From NCBI GenBank assembly GCA_012270865.1, contig JAAXHL010000092.1:1-51465 (forward strand): a stretch of DNA of 51,465 bases, in the 5' to 3' direction. The DNA is from Candidatus Poribacteria bacterium (lineage in GTDB: Bacteria; Poribacteria; WGA-4E; WGA-3G). A program made the position numbers and the translations under genes. Shown in pieces: positions 1 through 9,466 of the stretch. How positions within the stretch are numbered: the stretch's first letter is position 1; each line of letters starts with the position of its first letter. The notes beneath the pieces were generated by a model. It worked only from the letters and a program-made list of their open reading frames with translations, searched no databases and was not told the origin of the DNA.

Positions 1-591
1 GGTCTAAAAAACCGCGTGCAGTACATCTCCTCACATTTTCAGCGTTTGGATCGTTGGGTTTCGCTACGGCTATCTATTCGGATAAGGCATTGAAGGCAGA
101 GATTCATCGCATAAATTGTAAGGCTTTTTGACTTTCACCGCTCAACCCAACCTACAATCTGAACTATGATTTATGGGATTTGAGTGATTTTCAGGATTAT
201 GGATGGCGTTTTCGTCTGAATCGCGGATTCTCGCGGATTTCACAGATTTCGCAGATTTTAAGAGTTTTCTCATTTTGGAGGTCTTCAGTCCCGTAGGGTT
301 TATTTTCTTCAATGTTTCTTTGGCATATTTATAGAAATGCGTCGCTTCTAATTTTCCAGTCCTATAATGGCTTCTTGCTTGACAACCTTCAGTCCCGTAG
401 GGACGGTATGTTTATAGAAAACGCGTCATACCTCGACTCTTTAGCCCTGTAAGGGCGGTATGTTTACGGAGTTATTGGAAAGATGTTTGCCTGAGCTGGT
501 TCGGACAGTAAATATATAGAAACTATTGCTTTTTTTCTGTCTTGTATTACAATTGCGAAACATCAAATTCATAAGAAGATTAGGAGATTAC
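1..591. repeat. Non-coding, repeat-rich DNA
   Basis: I see no convincing gene here. The stretch holds fragments of several dispersed repeats: a GTTGGGTTTCGCT / CTCAACCCAACCTAC inverted pair (about 51-160), a 'gcggattctcgcggattt' type repeat (about 220-260), and hairpins of the GTCCC-GTA-GGGAC family. The full hairpin at 392-404 is followed by GGTATGTTTATAGAAA. A second at 444-456 has the changed but still paired stem GCCCT-GTA-AGGGC. A half copy lies near 287-299. The same hairpin family recurs at 32721-32733 and 32772-32784. Confidence 0.6.
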
Positions 592-771
592 ATGGGTTCT
601 TTTACATTAGGATATGTATCTTTTCAGATTGTGGTTTTGTTAGTTGTGTTAGCCATTTTGGGAAGAAGTAAAGGTTGGTCGGCACTTCAACACGTACATG
701 TTAATTTTTCCTTGCTATCCTCTCAAAACTATGTAATACTTTTACATAGTAGTCAATCAGGGTTACGGTGA
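592..771 (+). CDS. Small single-pass membrane protein, unknown
   Basis: A 59-residue reading frame starting at an ATG preceded by TAGGAG with good spacing; a longer TTG start at 526 lacks such a site. Residues about 8-26 form one hydrophobic helix, followed by GRSKG. The start is faintly like a TatA N-terminus (short N-tail, helix, then a glycine-basic turn), but the amphipathic helix of TatA is missing, so I do not call it TatA. It may equally be a chance or decayed frame next to repeats. Confidence 0.3.
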   Translation: MGSFTLGYVSFQIVVLLVVLAILGRSKGWSALQHVHVNFSLLSSQNYVILLHSSQSGLR

Positions 772-829
772 ATTTTGAAAATAATTAATTCTGAAATCTA
801 CCATAGTTTGTAGAACGGAGGTTAATAGA

Positions 830-1147
830 GTGACTAACGAAAACACTTATACCATCGAGCAGATCAAGATTTCACCGATCAATATTAATACGGAAGACCA
901 AGAAAGTATTAAACACACAATATCGAAACTTGCGGATGGTCCCATAAAAGGCGAAACAGAGATTGAGGTATTCAAAATATTCGCCTCGGCGTTAAAGCGG
1001 AGGTTTGGAGCAGAAATTTCTACCTTCAGTCCACCTTCAACAGACTACAAGCATTGGAAAATACATCTTCCGAAAGATGGCAATTTTGATGCTACGCCTT
1101 CAAGGTTCTCCGTGTCCTTTTATATCAAACGCAACGATAATCCGTGA
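830..1147 (+). CDS. Hypothetical protein, 105 aa
   Basis: A GTG-started frame with a strong ACGGAGG ribosome site about 8 bases upstream. The product is soluble and charged, with no signal peptide, membrane helix or motif that I recognise. It may be a small alpha/beta protein: an N-terminal strand-rich part, a central helix around residues 44-58 with FASALKRRFG, and a C-terminal strand SVSFYIKRN. The ribosome site and the codon pattern support a real gene. It is followed directly by the opposing remnant at 1181-1570. Function unknown. Confidence 0.5.
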   Translation: MTNENTYTIEQIKISPININTEDQESIKHTISKLADGPIKGETEIEVFKIFASALKRRFGAEISTFSPPSTDYKHWKIHLPKDGNFDATPSRFSVSFYIKRNDNP

Positions 1148-1180
1148 TTAATTGGACAAGGACATTCTCAGAAAAATAAC

Positions 1181-1570
1181 CTACCACAAAACCGCATCAA
1201 TCTCTGCTATGACCGAAAGCGTCTCCGCAACAGCCACCAAAATCGCACGATACTGACGCACGTCTTCATGACGCAATTCTTCTCCCTTCCGATCCCGCAA
1301 CCACTTCTCACACACCTGATACGCGCCGATTTCGTATTCCCATACCTCTATCGGCACATCAGTGAAATGTTGTGTGGGATTGATCCAGATTTTATTATCC
1401 TCATATCGGACTTTTGCGACAACGCCATCCCCTTCTCCCTCAAACCGATGACGTGTCGGGATTTGCACGTCTTTCAGGAGATGCCAATCTATCAGACGCT
1501 GCCCCAGTGTTGCAAGTGCGCGGAATTGGTCAATGTCTTTACGTAAGTCCCGACAATATGAAAGCCACAA
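1181..1570 (-). pseudogene. Remnant of type ISP restriction-modification enzyme (C-terminal specificity domain)
   Basis: The 129-residue frame resembles only the very C-terminal part of large type ISP (single-chain) restriction-methylation enzymes. Family-like features are a 'LGQRLIDWHLL' segment, 'VWEYEIGAYQVCEKWLRDRKG' (kept short here: YxxGxYxVxxKWLxDRKG) and 'EDVRQYRAILVAVAETL' leading to an EID end. The helicase, methyltransferase and nuclease parts are absent. The frame is closed by a TGA just upstream of its TTG start, and the next gene begins about 125 bases away on the other strand. I read it as the stump of a deleted enzyme. An independently expressed C-terminal domain is less likely. 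Confidence 0.6.
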
Positions 1571-1694
1571 CTGCGTTCAGGACATTTGAAACCAAATCTC
1601 TATAAAAATCGTTTATTAATTGGCGGAGTATATCAATAACCATAGATGTTTAAGCACATCTGACACCACTTCTAAATAGACCGTAGCAACATAT

Positions 1695-3827
1695 ATGTCA
1701 TCTTTTGATCAACTCATCCAGACTTTAACAGATACAACGCAGCCGAGCATTGTCCGCAGCAGTGCGATCGCAGGTCTCGTCGCGCGAGGCGACGCAGAGA
1801 GCATAACGTTCTTGGTTGACGCACTTGCCGACGCAGATTCTCTGATACGGCGCGAAGCGGCGAAAGCACTTCAACACTTGAACGCTACAAGCGCAACGGC
1901 ACCCCTGCTCCGCGCTTTGCAAACGGAGCCGAAAGATTTAACGCTCTGGGCAATGCTTGAAGCCATCAGCGAATTGGGAACACCCAACGACCTGCCCGTA
2001 CTCGAATCACTCCTTAAAGTCGATTCTATGCTCACACGGATAGAGATCAAAAAGAGCATCTCCCGAATCCAAGAACGATACCCCACCGGGACCATCACTA
2101 AACCACCAGAGACGACGACCATCACTAAACCACCGGAGACGACGGACCCCGAACCAGCAGCGGATGCCGATAAAACGTCAGATACCCGTGAGGGTCTACT
2201 GCGGACGCTATTTAAAAAACGGCGAACCTCTAAACAGAAAAACAAAAAGAAACCGAAACAAACATCGGCACCACAGGATTCACCATCTCACAACCAACAG
2301 CCGCCTCAAGTCGATACATCCAGCGATAAAACCGAAGCGGAAACGCAAACAGATGAAGCCACCGACGACCAACAGCCGCACCTCTTGACAAACTTGACAT
2401 CACCAAGCACACCCATCGATCCAGATGATGAGACGTTAGAACCAACCGATACAGGTGATGACACCCAACACATTGACGATTCGCCTGAAGCCGTAGGTGA
2501 AACCGAACCTGTAGAGACAACAAAGACATTCACAAATCTACCTGATGACTCGGATGAAAGCACGCCAACAGATTCAGAGGATGTCCGTGCTTCAGCAGAT
2601 GATACGCCCAAGGAAAATGATAGATGGGGTGACGAAAAAGATACACGACTTGCTGACGAATCAGATGAGGTTACAGCGGATGAAACGGAGATACCTGATA
2701 CAGAATCGGCACAACGCGAAGAGGATACGGATATAAAGGATTTATCCGACGCAATCGCGCAATCGCCGCGACTTGCAGGTTCCTCTGTCAGTCTACCTAT
2801 GTTGGCACCGAATGCCGCCACTGTGCCGTATCATCCAAACGGAACAGCTCTTGAACCCGCACCTACCAATCTATTCCTTGCACTGCTGCATCCGAGCAAA
2901 TATCTCTCGAAACAGTGGCTATCTCGGACGCGCGTCTATCTCATCCTCTGGGGTGTTCTTATCGCTGCTGTCGTCGGTTTCACCCAACACCAAAAGCATT
3001 TTCGAGCAAAACCGACCCCGCTCTCGCGTATCGGACTTAACCCCGATGAATTGCCGGAATTGGTAAAACGTTCCTTGGCAGAAGGGGATTTTCATCTTCA
3101 AGAAGGGTATTATAGAAAAGCCATTAGCTCCTATGAACTCAGCAGAGCACTCGGATCGCTGCCCCTTGATTTCTATAGGAAACTCGGATTCGCATATTTC
3201 ATGGAGGGTCAATACGCACTCGCTGTTGAAGCTTATGAATCGTTTTTAAAAGCACGAGAAGAGCAAGCGACACCCGATGCGTTTACCGCAGAAGCATCGT
3301 TTGCCGGTACCCAAACACTCACTTCTATCGGAAAGGGTACCACCCAGGACTATGAAACCTATAATATCCTCGGTGCCGCCTACGCGAAGCTGGGACGCGT
3401 TTTAGAGGCAGAACGCATTTATGAGGAAGCGATACGTCTTGCACCCAAGTATGGTGAGGCATATAACAACCTTGCACGACTCTATATAGACAACTATCGA
3501 CACCCCTTAACTGCCGGAATTGAGGACATAAAGTCTTCCCCAAAACTCAGACGCGCTGAAATGCTCGCGTATACAGCCGTCACACTGAATCCTAATGTCG
3601 CCGCTTATCATAATACATTGGGGCGGATATTATCGAAGCGTGGGCAGGTAAATAAAGCAATGAAAGTTTTAGAACGTGCCATTGATCTACAAAGGGACGC
3701 TGTTGAACCGCACTATCATCTCGCAAAAGTCGCACTCGAAGCCAACGAACGGAGAAAAGCAACAGCAGCGATACGCAACGTTTTCAAACTCAAACCTTCC
3801 TTCGTCCCTTTGCATACAAATCAGTAG
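1695..3827 (+). CDS. HEAT-repeat / TPR membrane protein
   Basis: A 710-residue protein in three parts. Residues about 10-125 are HEAT-like (PBS-lyase type) repeats such as 'DSLIRREAAKALQHL'. Residues about 130-360 are a low-complexity, strongly acidic Thr/Asp/Glu/Pro-rich linker with a short direct repeat (ITKPPETT twice). A single membrane helix lies at about 414-434 (VYLILWGVLIAAVVGF). The rest (about 447-705) is TPR-like, for example 'GEAYNNLARLYIDNY' and 'AAYHNTLGRILSKRGQVNKAMKVLERAI'-type units. With no N-terminal signal, the HEAT part should be cytoplasmic and the TPR part outside the membrane. Such scaffolds mediate protein contacts; partners are unknown. The ribosome site is weak. The gene converges on the subtilase with 15 bases between the stop codons. 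Confidence 0.75.
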   Translation: MSSFDQLIQTLTDTTQPSIVRSSAIAGLVARGDAESITFLVDALADADSLIRREAAKALQHLNATSATAPLLRALQTEPKDLTLWAMLEAISELGTPNDLPVLESLLKVDSMLTRIEIKKSISRIQERYPTGTITKPPETTTITKPPETTDPEPAADADKTSDTREGLLRTLFKKRRTSKQKNKKKPKQTSAPQDSPSHNQQPPQVDTSSDKTEAETQTDEATDDQQPHLLTNLTSPSTPIDPDDETLEPTDTGDDTQHIDDSPEAVGETEPVETTKTFTNLPDDSDESTPTDSEDVRASADDTPKENDRWGDEKDTRLADESDEVTADETEIPDTESAQREEDTDIKDLSDAIAQSPRLAGSSVSLPMLAPNAATVPYHPNGTALEPAPTNLFLALLHPSKYLSKQWLSRTRVYLILWGVLIAAVVGFTQHQKHFRAKPTPLSRIGLNPDELPELVKRSLAEGDFHLQEGYYRKAISSYELSRALGSLPLDFYRKLGFAYFMEGQYALAVEAYESFLKAREEQATPDAFTAEASFAGTQTLTSIGKGTTQDYETYNILGAAYAKLGRVLEAERIYEEAIRLAPKYGEAYNNLARLYIDNYRHPLTAGIEDIKSSPKLRRAEMLAYTAVTLNPNVAAYHNTLGRILSKRGQVNKAMKVLERAIDLQRDAVEPHYHLAKVALEANERRKATAAIRNVFKLKPSFVPLHTNQ

Positions 3828-3842
3828 CAATACCACAAACGA

Positions 3843-6800
3843 TCACCGGATGACAGAGAGTTTGCCGACGCGCCGATCCGTTTCAGACGAAAGCACATAG
3901 ATATAGATACCGCTACTGATACCAGAGAGGTCCCACACTTTCCTATCCCGCTCACGTTCTGTCTCTGCAAACGATGCGATACGGTTACCACTGACATCAT
4001 AGAGGTCAATGCGCGTACCTATAGGCAGTCTATCAAACGTAACCTGATTACATGCTGCCGGATTCGGATAGACGATGGTCTCCGCCAATGGCGGTGCTGG
4101 CAACGTTATCGTTAGTGTTCTCGCGTCGTCCGCAAGGTCGGCACCGTCCGTATCTGAAACCTGTCCCACCTCAATCTGAAAGCGATTGCCCGTACGGAAG
4201 ACAGCAGCCGGAAACGTCAGCAGAACCCGCTGACCGGTCCTGTCGAGGATCGCTGAACGCGGTGTATACATCTCCGGTTCGCTTTCTATGCTCCCGTATT
4301 TGTATAAACGATAGCGTCCGGCGTGTGCCGCGGAAACCCCCATCGGTTTGTCGAACACCACTGAAAGTTGGTTCGGCGGCGAATATATCGCATCACGCAA
4401 CCGCGGTCGTCGGGTCGCAACAGCGGATTGTTGATTTTCCGGTTGTCCCTCTGAACCATTAAACGCTGCGAAGACGGTTAAGACATTATCGCTATTAAAC
4501 AGTAGCACGTTCTCGCCATCTCCGTTGAGATCCGCCACAATCGGATTGAGCGTGTTCGTCGCCGAATGGTGCCAGATCGGACGGTAATCTGTCCCATCGT
4601 ACCGCACGAGATAGAAATTCGGGGCAACAGCGACACACAATTCATTGCGTCCATCGTTGTCCGCATCCGCAATCGTCATCCCGTTCCCCCCGTCTCGCAC
4701 GTCCCGAATCCGTTGCGTCCATACCGGTCGATAGCTATCATCACCATCCGCCGCAAAAACGGTTAGCAACCAGTGATTGTAACGGATGTCGAGTGCTAAC
4801 GCGCCGATTTCGGTGCCGGTCTTAGCACAGATAGCAAACTCATCTTTACCGTCGCCATCCATATCGCCACTTGCAAAAAGTTCCGGCTCACCTTCGTCCA
4901 ATCTCGCGACCCAGGTTTGTTCGTATCGGTTGTCTCCAGTCGTCTCGTAGATAAAAACATCACCGTCGTCATCCGCAGCCAGAATCTCTATCCGTCCATC
5001 GCCATCAAAATCACCCGTAGCAAGATTCGCGCTGAATCCGTTATGTCCTACCGTCGGATTTTCGAGGATCGCGGTGTTGCGATAACTGTTATCTCTGTCC
5101 GCCTCATAAACCAGAATAGCGTTAGTGGAGTTGTCGTGTGCGAAAATTTCGGCTCTACCATCTGCATCCGCGTCTATGATAGTTCTACCCCAATTGCCTT
5201 GCACTTCCCAGATCCGTTCGGTCGGAAATTCGCCTTCTGCAGATTGCTCCAGCAGAAACGTTACTTCGGGTGGATTACACAATATCTCTATCCGTCCATC
5301 GTTATCCGTGTCCGCGACCACCCGCGGTAAGAACGGTTCACTGAACGAGAAGATTTCACTGAATGCACCATCGTCCGCTATCTCAAAAATTTGTGCTATA
5401 TTTGTCCCGATCTCCGCCGTGATGAGTTCAAATTTCCCGTTCCCGTTCAGGTCTACCGGTGTCCCAACGGCATGCAACCCACGTTCTGCCGACGCGCCCC
5501 GCAATAGGTATAGTGGATCAATCGGTGCGTCCTGCACCTCAATGCTATAAAGCACTCCATCGTTATTGTCAATCCGTAGGAATCCTGAGCGGTTTTCCAC
5601 CGACAAACGATACCTGTAAGCACCGGGAGGGATACCTAACTCTGACACGTACACAATATGCAAAAGGTTCTCTGAATCCGAATAGGCGGTGCTAACGATG
5701 TCCCCGTTTGCCTGAAAAATATCTATCTTACCGGTGGCGAGTTCATCCGTTTCCCACATAACCACTGACGAAACACGGTCACCGGCAAGCCACGCCTGAG
5801 GCGCATGCCTCAAAATGAGCGGTGCCGTCCGACGCACATCAACAACCGTTCTGTCTCTCTTGATTTCTCCGTCTTTGGATGTGACGCTGAGCCGCACGGT
5901 GTATCTGCCTTCCGTTAAGTCGGCTGTCTCCCACTTGTAGAGGCAGGCATTTAATTGCGGTCTCGTCTGCGACGTTCCCAGTGGAAACCACAGATCCGGC
6001 ACTTCTCCGATCCCATATTCCAACGAATATTCACTGAACCCAGCACCGCCAGCACTCCCGAAAATCTTGATTTCTCCAAGACGATCCGATTCCTCTGTTT
6101 CTGTCGGCACTCGAACAGTATCAATCTTCGCAATAAGTTCCATCGGTTCAGTGAGTGCCGCGTAGGCATCAAGCAAACCAGCACCGACGAGTGGACTCAC
6201 AAAAAGTTGTCCGGCAGTAGCGATAAGCACATCTCGAGCTTCTGTGTTGGTATAATTCGGATTTGACGATAGAACCAGAGCAGTGACCCCAGACACATGT
6301 GCCGCCGCCATTGATGTACCGGATAAGTGCCGAAACCCACCGTTCAAATCGGTACTCAGGATTTCCTCACCCGGCGCAGCGATGTTGATTGTCGCGCCGA
6401 AGTTAGAATCGCCAGACAACTGCCTCTCCGCTCCAAGTGCGGCAACCGAAATAACGGTTTCAAGTCCGGCAGGATACCACGATCCCACGGACCCAACATT
6501 TCCGGCAGCAGCGATCAATATACAACCACGCGCATCCGCATAAGCTATCGCATCTTCTATAATGAAGGCGTTTACCGTATCCCCCCAACTCATATTAATC
6601 ACACGTGCGCCGTTATCGGCGGCGTAGACGATAGCCGCAGCAACATCGTCATTCTGAAGATACCCACCACCGCCATATTTAAAGTCCGCTCTCAACGGCA
6701 TCAGACGGCACCGCCACGCAATCCCGGCAATCCCGACACCGTTGTTCGCTGCCGCTGCGATGATACCGGAGACGTGCGTCCCGTGTCCGATTTCGTCTTC

Positions 6801-7463
6801 CGGCTCGTTATCCCGCACTCTCCAATCGCCGCTCCCCGGTAGCGTCGGCGCATCGCTGAAATCCCAACCGTTGATGTCGTCAACATAACCGTTCGCATCG
6901 TCGTCAACACCGTTTCCGGGGATCTCACCGACATTTTGCCAAAGTTGTGATCGGAACTCCGGGTGTCGCATATCTATACCGCCATCAACGACAGCAACCG
7001 TCACTTCTGGGTTTCCCTGTTCGATCTGCCACGCTTCCGGCATATTTATCAGCATCAAATTCCACTGTTCGCCGTAGTCCGGGTCGTTCGGAGGTATTTC
7101 AGCACACGGTCGGTTCAGGCGATTCATCTCAACCGCTTCAACCGTGTGATGCCTCACATACCGTCGCTGCAACGGTTCTAATTCCCACTCTACCGGAAAC
7201 CGGACGAGGTAGCTGCGACGCAGGCGCGGATGCTGCCCGGCAGGGGTAGACGGTGAAAAGACCGGTGAAACCGAGCGCGCCCCAAGTTTGCGACTCAACG
7301 CCTCAAACGTCTCGCGAGATGCACCTGAATGTAGACGCACAATAAGTTCACCAGGCGCGTGCGTGATACGAGAGGAGCCGTCTGAAGGACTTTGCGCGAA
7401 TACGATCTGCACATTCACGAACAAAACAAAAATATAAAAAATAAATGTATCTCTTGTTATCAT
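3843..7463 (-). CDS. Secreted subtilisin-like serine protease (S8) with FG-GAP/VCBS repeats and C-terminal sorting-like domain
   Basis: A 1206-residue exported protease. A signal peptide (about 1-23, ending VFAQ) is followed by a propeptide-like region with 'GELIVRLHSG'. The S8 catalytic triad is complete: Asp160 in AVVDGGID, His227 in GHGTHVSG and Ser384 in SGTSMAAAHVSG, with the oxyanion Asn321 in AAAGN. After a beta-rich spacer (about 440-650) come many short 'DxDxDGxxE' Ca-binding-like repeats (about 660-1010) of FG-GAP/VCBS propeller type. The last about 80 residues (YPNP..., LYDVSGNRIA, ISSGIYIY, GKLSVIR) look like the type A sorting domain used by type IX secretion. This suggests cell-surface delivery, but whether this lineage has that system cannot be told here. 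The gene is divergent from the ThDP enzyme at 7592. Confidence 0.9.
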   Translation of the reverse strand: MITRDTFIFYIFVLFVNVQIVFAQSPSDGSSRITHAPGELIVRLHSGASRETFEALSRKLGARSVSPVFSPSTPAGQHPRLRRSYLVRFPVEWELEPLQRRYVRHHTVEAVEMNRLNRPCAEIPPNDPDYGEQWNLMLINMPEAWQIEQGNPEVTVAVVDGGIDMRHPEFRSQLWQNVGEIPGNGVDDDANGYVDDINGWDFSDAPTLPGSGDWRVRDNEPEDEIGHGTHVSGIIAAAANNGVGIAGIAWRCRLMPLRADFKYGGGGYLQNDDVAAAIVYAADNGARVINMSWGDTVNAFIIEDAIAYADARGCILIAAAGNVGSVGSWYPAGLETVISVAALGAERQLSGDSNFGATINIAAPGEEILSTDLNGGFRHLSGTSMAAAHVSGVTALVLSSNPNYTNTEARDVLIATAGQLFVSPLVGAGLLDAYAALTEPMELIAKIDTVRVPTETEESDRLGEIKIFGSAGGAGFSEYSLEYGIGEVPDLWFPLGTSQTRPQLNACLYKWETADLTEGRYTVRLSVTSKDGEIKRDRTVVDVRRTAPLILRHAPQAWLAGDRVSSVVMWETDELATGKIDIFQANGDIVSTAYSDSENLLHIVYVSELGIPPGAYRYRLSVENRSGFLRIDNNDGVLYSIEVQDAPIDPLYLLRGASAERGLHAVGTPVDLNGNGKFELITAEIGTNIAQIFEIADDGAFSEIFSFSEPFLPRVVADTDNDGRIEILCNPPEVTFLLEQSAEGEFPTERIWEVQGNWGRTIIDADADGRAEIFAHDNSTNAILVYEADRDNSYRNTAILENPTVGHNGFSANLATGDFDGDGRIEILAADDDGDVFIYETTGDNRYEQTWVARLDEGEPELFASGDMDGDGKDEFAICAKTGTEIGALALDIRYNHWLLTVFAADGDDSYRPVWTQRIRDVRDGGNGMTIADADNDGRNELCVAVAPNFYLVRYDGTDYRPIWHHSATNTLNPIVADLNGDGENVLLFNSDNVLTVFAAFNGSEGQPENQQSAVATRRPRLRDAIYSPPNQLSVVFDKPMGVSAAHAGRYRLYKYGSIESEPEMYTPRSAILDRTGQRVLLTFPAAVFRTGNRFQIEVGQVSDTDGADLADDARTLTITLPAPPLAETIVYPNPAACNQVTFDRLPIGTRIDLYDVSGNRIASFAETERERDRKVWDLSGISSGIYIYVLSSETDRRVGKLSVIR

Positions 7464-7490
7464 TTTTCGTTTTTTAGTTTAAAATTGCAA

Positions 7491-7519
7491 TTGTTAGATA
7501 CAATCTGATATAGTATTAA
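7491..7519 (+). promoter_or_regulatory. Possible sigma70-type promoter for the ThDP enzyme gene
   Basis: TTGTTA, a 17-base spacer and TATTAA in a very AT-rich divergent intergenic region. The implied start lies about 65 bases before the ATG at 7592. The boxes are only fair matches. Confidence 0.3.
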
Positions 7520-7591
7520 TAGTAAAGTCTGAAGATATATTTACACGCTGATAGGAATCGCACACCACCGTAAAATCAAGGAATACAACTT

Positions 7592-9229
7592 ATGAAAGCG
7601 TCAGAACTCACCGTTAAATGTTTAGAAAACGAAAACGTTGACTATATTTTCGGGATACCGGGTGAAGAAAACCTGGACCTTATGGATGCCTTATTAGAAT
7701 CTGAGATTCAATTCATTCAGACCCGCGATGAGCGCGGTGCCGCCTTTATGGCAGATGTCTACGGTCGCCTCACCGGACGCGCAGGTGTCTGCCTCGCAAC
7801 GCTCGGACCCGGTGCCATGAATCTTGTCACCGGAGTCGCTGATGCCAATATGGATAGAGCACCGCTCGTCGCAATCACAGGGCAAGCCAGTTTGGACAGG
7901 ATGCACAAAGAATCGCACCAATACATGGATGTCGTCTCTGTCTTCAAACCGATGACGAAATGGAATACACTTATCCATCTCCCCGAAATCATCCCTGAAT
8001 CCATAAGCAAAGCCTTCAAAATCGCGACAGGCGAAAAACCGGGGGCAACACATATCGACTTTCCAGAAGATGTCGCAAGCATGTCAATCGATGCCGAACC
8101 CATCTCACACGATTTTTCAAGCGAGACGGAACCTATTGTCTCCTGTTTGCAACGTGCGGCGCAGCTCATTAACGAGGCAAAGCAGCCTATTATTCTCGCA
8201 GGAAACGGCGTTGTCCGCCAAAATGCTGCACGAATGCTCACCCAATTCGCTGAAATGACGAATATTCCCGTCGCACACACCTTCATGGGCAAAGGCAGCA
8301 TACCCTGGACCCACCGACTCTCACTCATGAGTGTCGGGTTACAAGCACACGATTTCGTCTCCTGCGGATTTGACCGAGCAGACCTCGTTATCGCCATCGG
8401 TTATGATATTGTCGAGTACCATCCACGGCTCTGGAACCCGAACCGAGACAAAAAACTCATCCATATTGATACACAACCGAGCGAAACCGATGCCGCCTAC
8501 ATCACTGATGTCGAGATGGTCGGCAATATCCGACAGAGCCTCAGACACCTCATGGCAGAAGAAATCTACCCAAAAGACGCAGAATATGCCTCAAATACGC
8601 TACGGAAAATCATCCTTGATCAACTCAACGAACACCGCGATGACGCAGACTTCCCAATGAAACCGCAAAAAATCTTGAGCGATGTCCGTTCCGTACTCGC
8701 TGAGGACGATATCCTCATCTCCGATGTCGGCGCACACAAAATGTGGATAGCACGCATGTATCCCTGCTATCAGCCGAATACGTGTATCATCTCCAACGGA
8801 TTCGCCGCCATGGGGATCGCACTCCCGGGTGCTTTCGTCGCCAAACTGATCTACCCGGAACGTAAATGTCTGGCAATCTGCGGCGATGGCGGATTCATGA
8901 TGAACTCACAAGAACTCGAAACCGCTGTCCGAACCGGTGTACCTTTCGTCACACTTATCTTCAACGACGAGGCTTATGGACTTATTGAATGGAAACAGAT
9001 GAACGGATTCGGTAGACCCGCGCACATCGACTTCACAAACCCTGATTTCGTCAAATACGCCGAAGCCTTCGGTGCCAAAGGATATAGAGTTGAAGCGAGC
9101 GACGAACTCGTTCCAATACTCAAAGATGCGTTCAATCAGCAAGTACCTTCAGTCATTGATTGCCCCGTAAACTACGCTGAAAACTTGCGCTTGACTGAAG
9201 CACTCGGACAACTGACATGCCCGATTTAA
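7592..9229 (+). CDS. Acetolactate synthase-like ThDP-dependent enzyme (large subunit type)
   Basis: A 545-residue member of the thiamine-diphosphate decarboxylase/carboligase family. The N-terminal pyrimidine-binding domain has FGIPGEENLDL and the activating Glu47 in RDERGAAFMADVYGRLTG. The central domain covers about 190-330. The C-terminal domain has the ThDP/Mg motif beginning GDGGFMMN (431 onward) and ending in an FND. The 'HKESHQYMDV..FKPMTKW' segment and the compact length resemble catabolic AlsS-type acetolactate synthases, which join two pyruvates to acetolactate. No regulatory small subunit (ilvN) or alsD is nearby, so the substrate is not certain; other 2-oxoacid carboligases are possible. 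It stands alone, with hairpin repeats behind it. Confidence 0.8.
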   Translation: MKASELTVKCLENENVDYIFGIPGEENLDLMDALLESEIQFIQTRDERGAAFMADVYGRLTGRAGVCLATLGPGAMNLVTGVADANMDRAPLVAITGQASLDRMHKESHQYMDVVSVFKPMTKWNTLIHLPEIIPESISKAFKIATGEKPGATHIDFPEDVASMSIDAEPISHDFSSETEPIVSCLQRAAQLINEAKQPIILAGNGVVRQNAARMLTQFAEMTNIPVAHTFMGKGSIPWTHRLSLMSVGLQAHDFVSCGFDRADLVIAIGYDIVEYHPRLWNPNRDKKLIHIDTQPSETDAAYITDVEMVGNIRQSLRHLMAEEIYPKDAEYASNTLRKIILDQLNEHRDDADFPMKPQKILSDVRSVLAEDDILISDVGAHKMWIARMYPCYQPNTCIISNGFAAMGIALPGAFVAKLIYPERKCLAICGDGGFMMNSQELETAVRTGVPFVTLIFNDEAYGLIEWKQMNGFGRPAHIDFTNPDFVKYAEAFGAKGYRVEASDELVPILKDAFNQQVPSVIDCPVNYAENLRLTEALGQLTCPI

Positions 9230-9237
9230 CGCTTGCT

Positions 9238-9390
9238 GTAGGAGCGAGCTGTGCTCGCGATTTTTAGCGTTAATGTAATGTAGGAGCGAGCTGTGCTCGC
9301 GATTTTTAGCGTTAATGTAATGTAGGAGCGAGCTGTGCTCGCGATTTTTAGCGTTAATGTAATGTAGAAGCGAGCTGTGCTCGCGACCCG
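9238..9390. repeat. Four tandem 42-bp units with a GCGAGC-TGT-GCTCGC hairpin
   Basis: Units start at 9238, 9280, 9322 and 9364, exactly 42 bases apart. Each holds GTAGGAGCGAGCTGTGCTCG, and the first three go on with CGATTTTTAGCGTTAATGTA. The stem GCGAGC/GCTCGC followed by a T-run looks like an intrinsic terminator, so the array may end the transcript from 7592. The fourth unit has diverged (GTAGAAG, no T-run). A single relative lies at 36644-36658. Confidence 0.85.
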
Positions 9391-9466
9391 TAATGATTAT
9401 CGCGGTTTTTAGTTTATCCGTTTTCGGATATACTTCATTTTTTAAAGGAGGACTCCATCCCCCAAA

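Noticed and set aside
592..771. TatA-like start of the small membrane protein
   Set aside because: The hydrophobic helix and GRSK turn are similar, but the amphipathic helix and acidic tail of TatA are missing and no tatC is near.
2230..2821. Long minus-strand frames opposite the acidic linker of the HEAT/TPR gene
   Set aside because: They are Ser/Val-rich shadows of a low-complexity Thr/Asp/Glu coding stretch.
4052..7249. Many plus-strand frames across the subtilase
   Set aside because: The minus-strand frame is a full S8 protease with all catalytic motifs; the opposing frames are shadows.
9238..9390. 42-bp repeats considered as CRISPR
   Set aside because: Repeats are contiguous without unique spacers and contain a hairpin-T-run unit.
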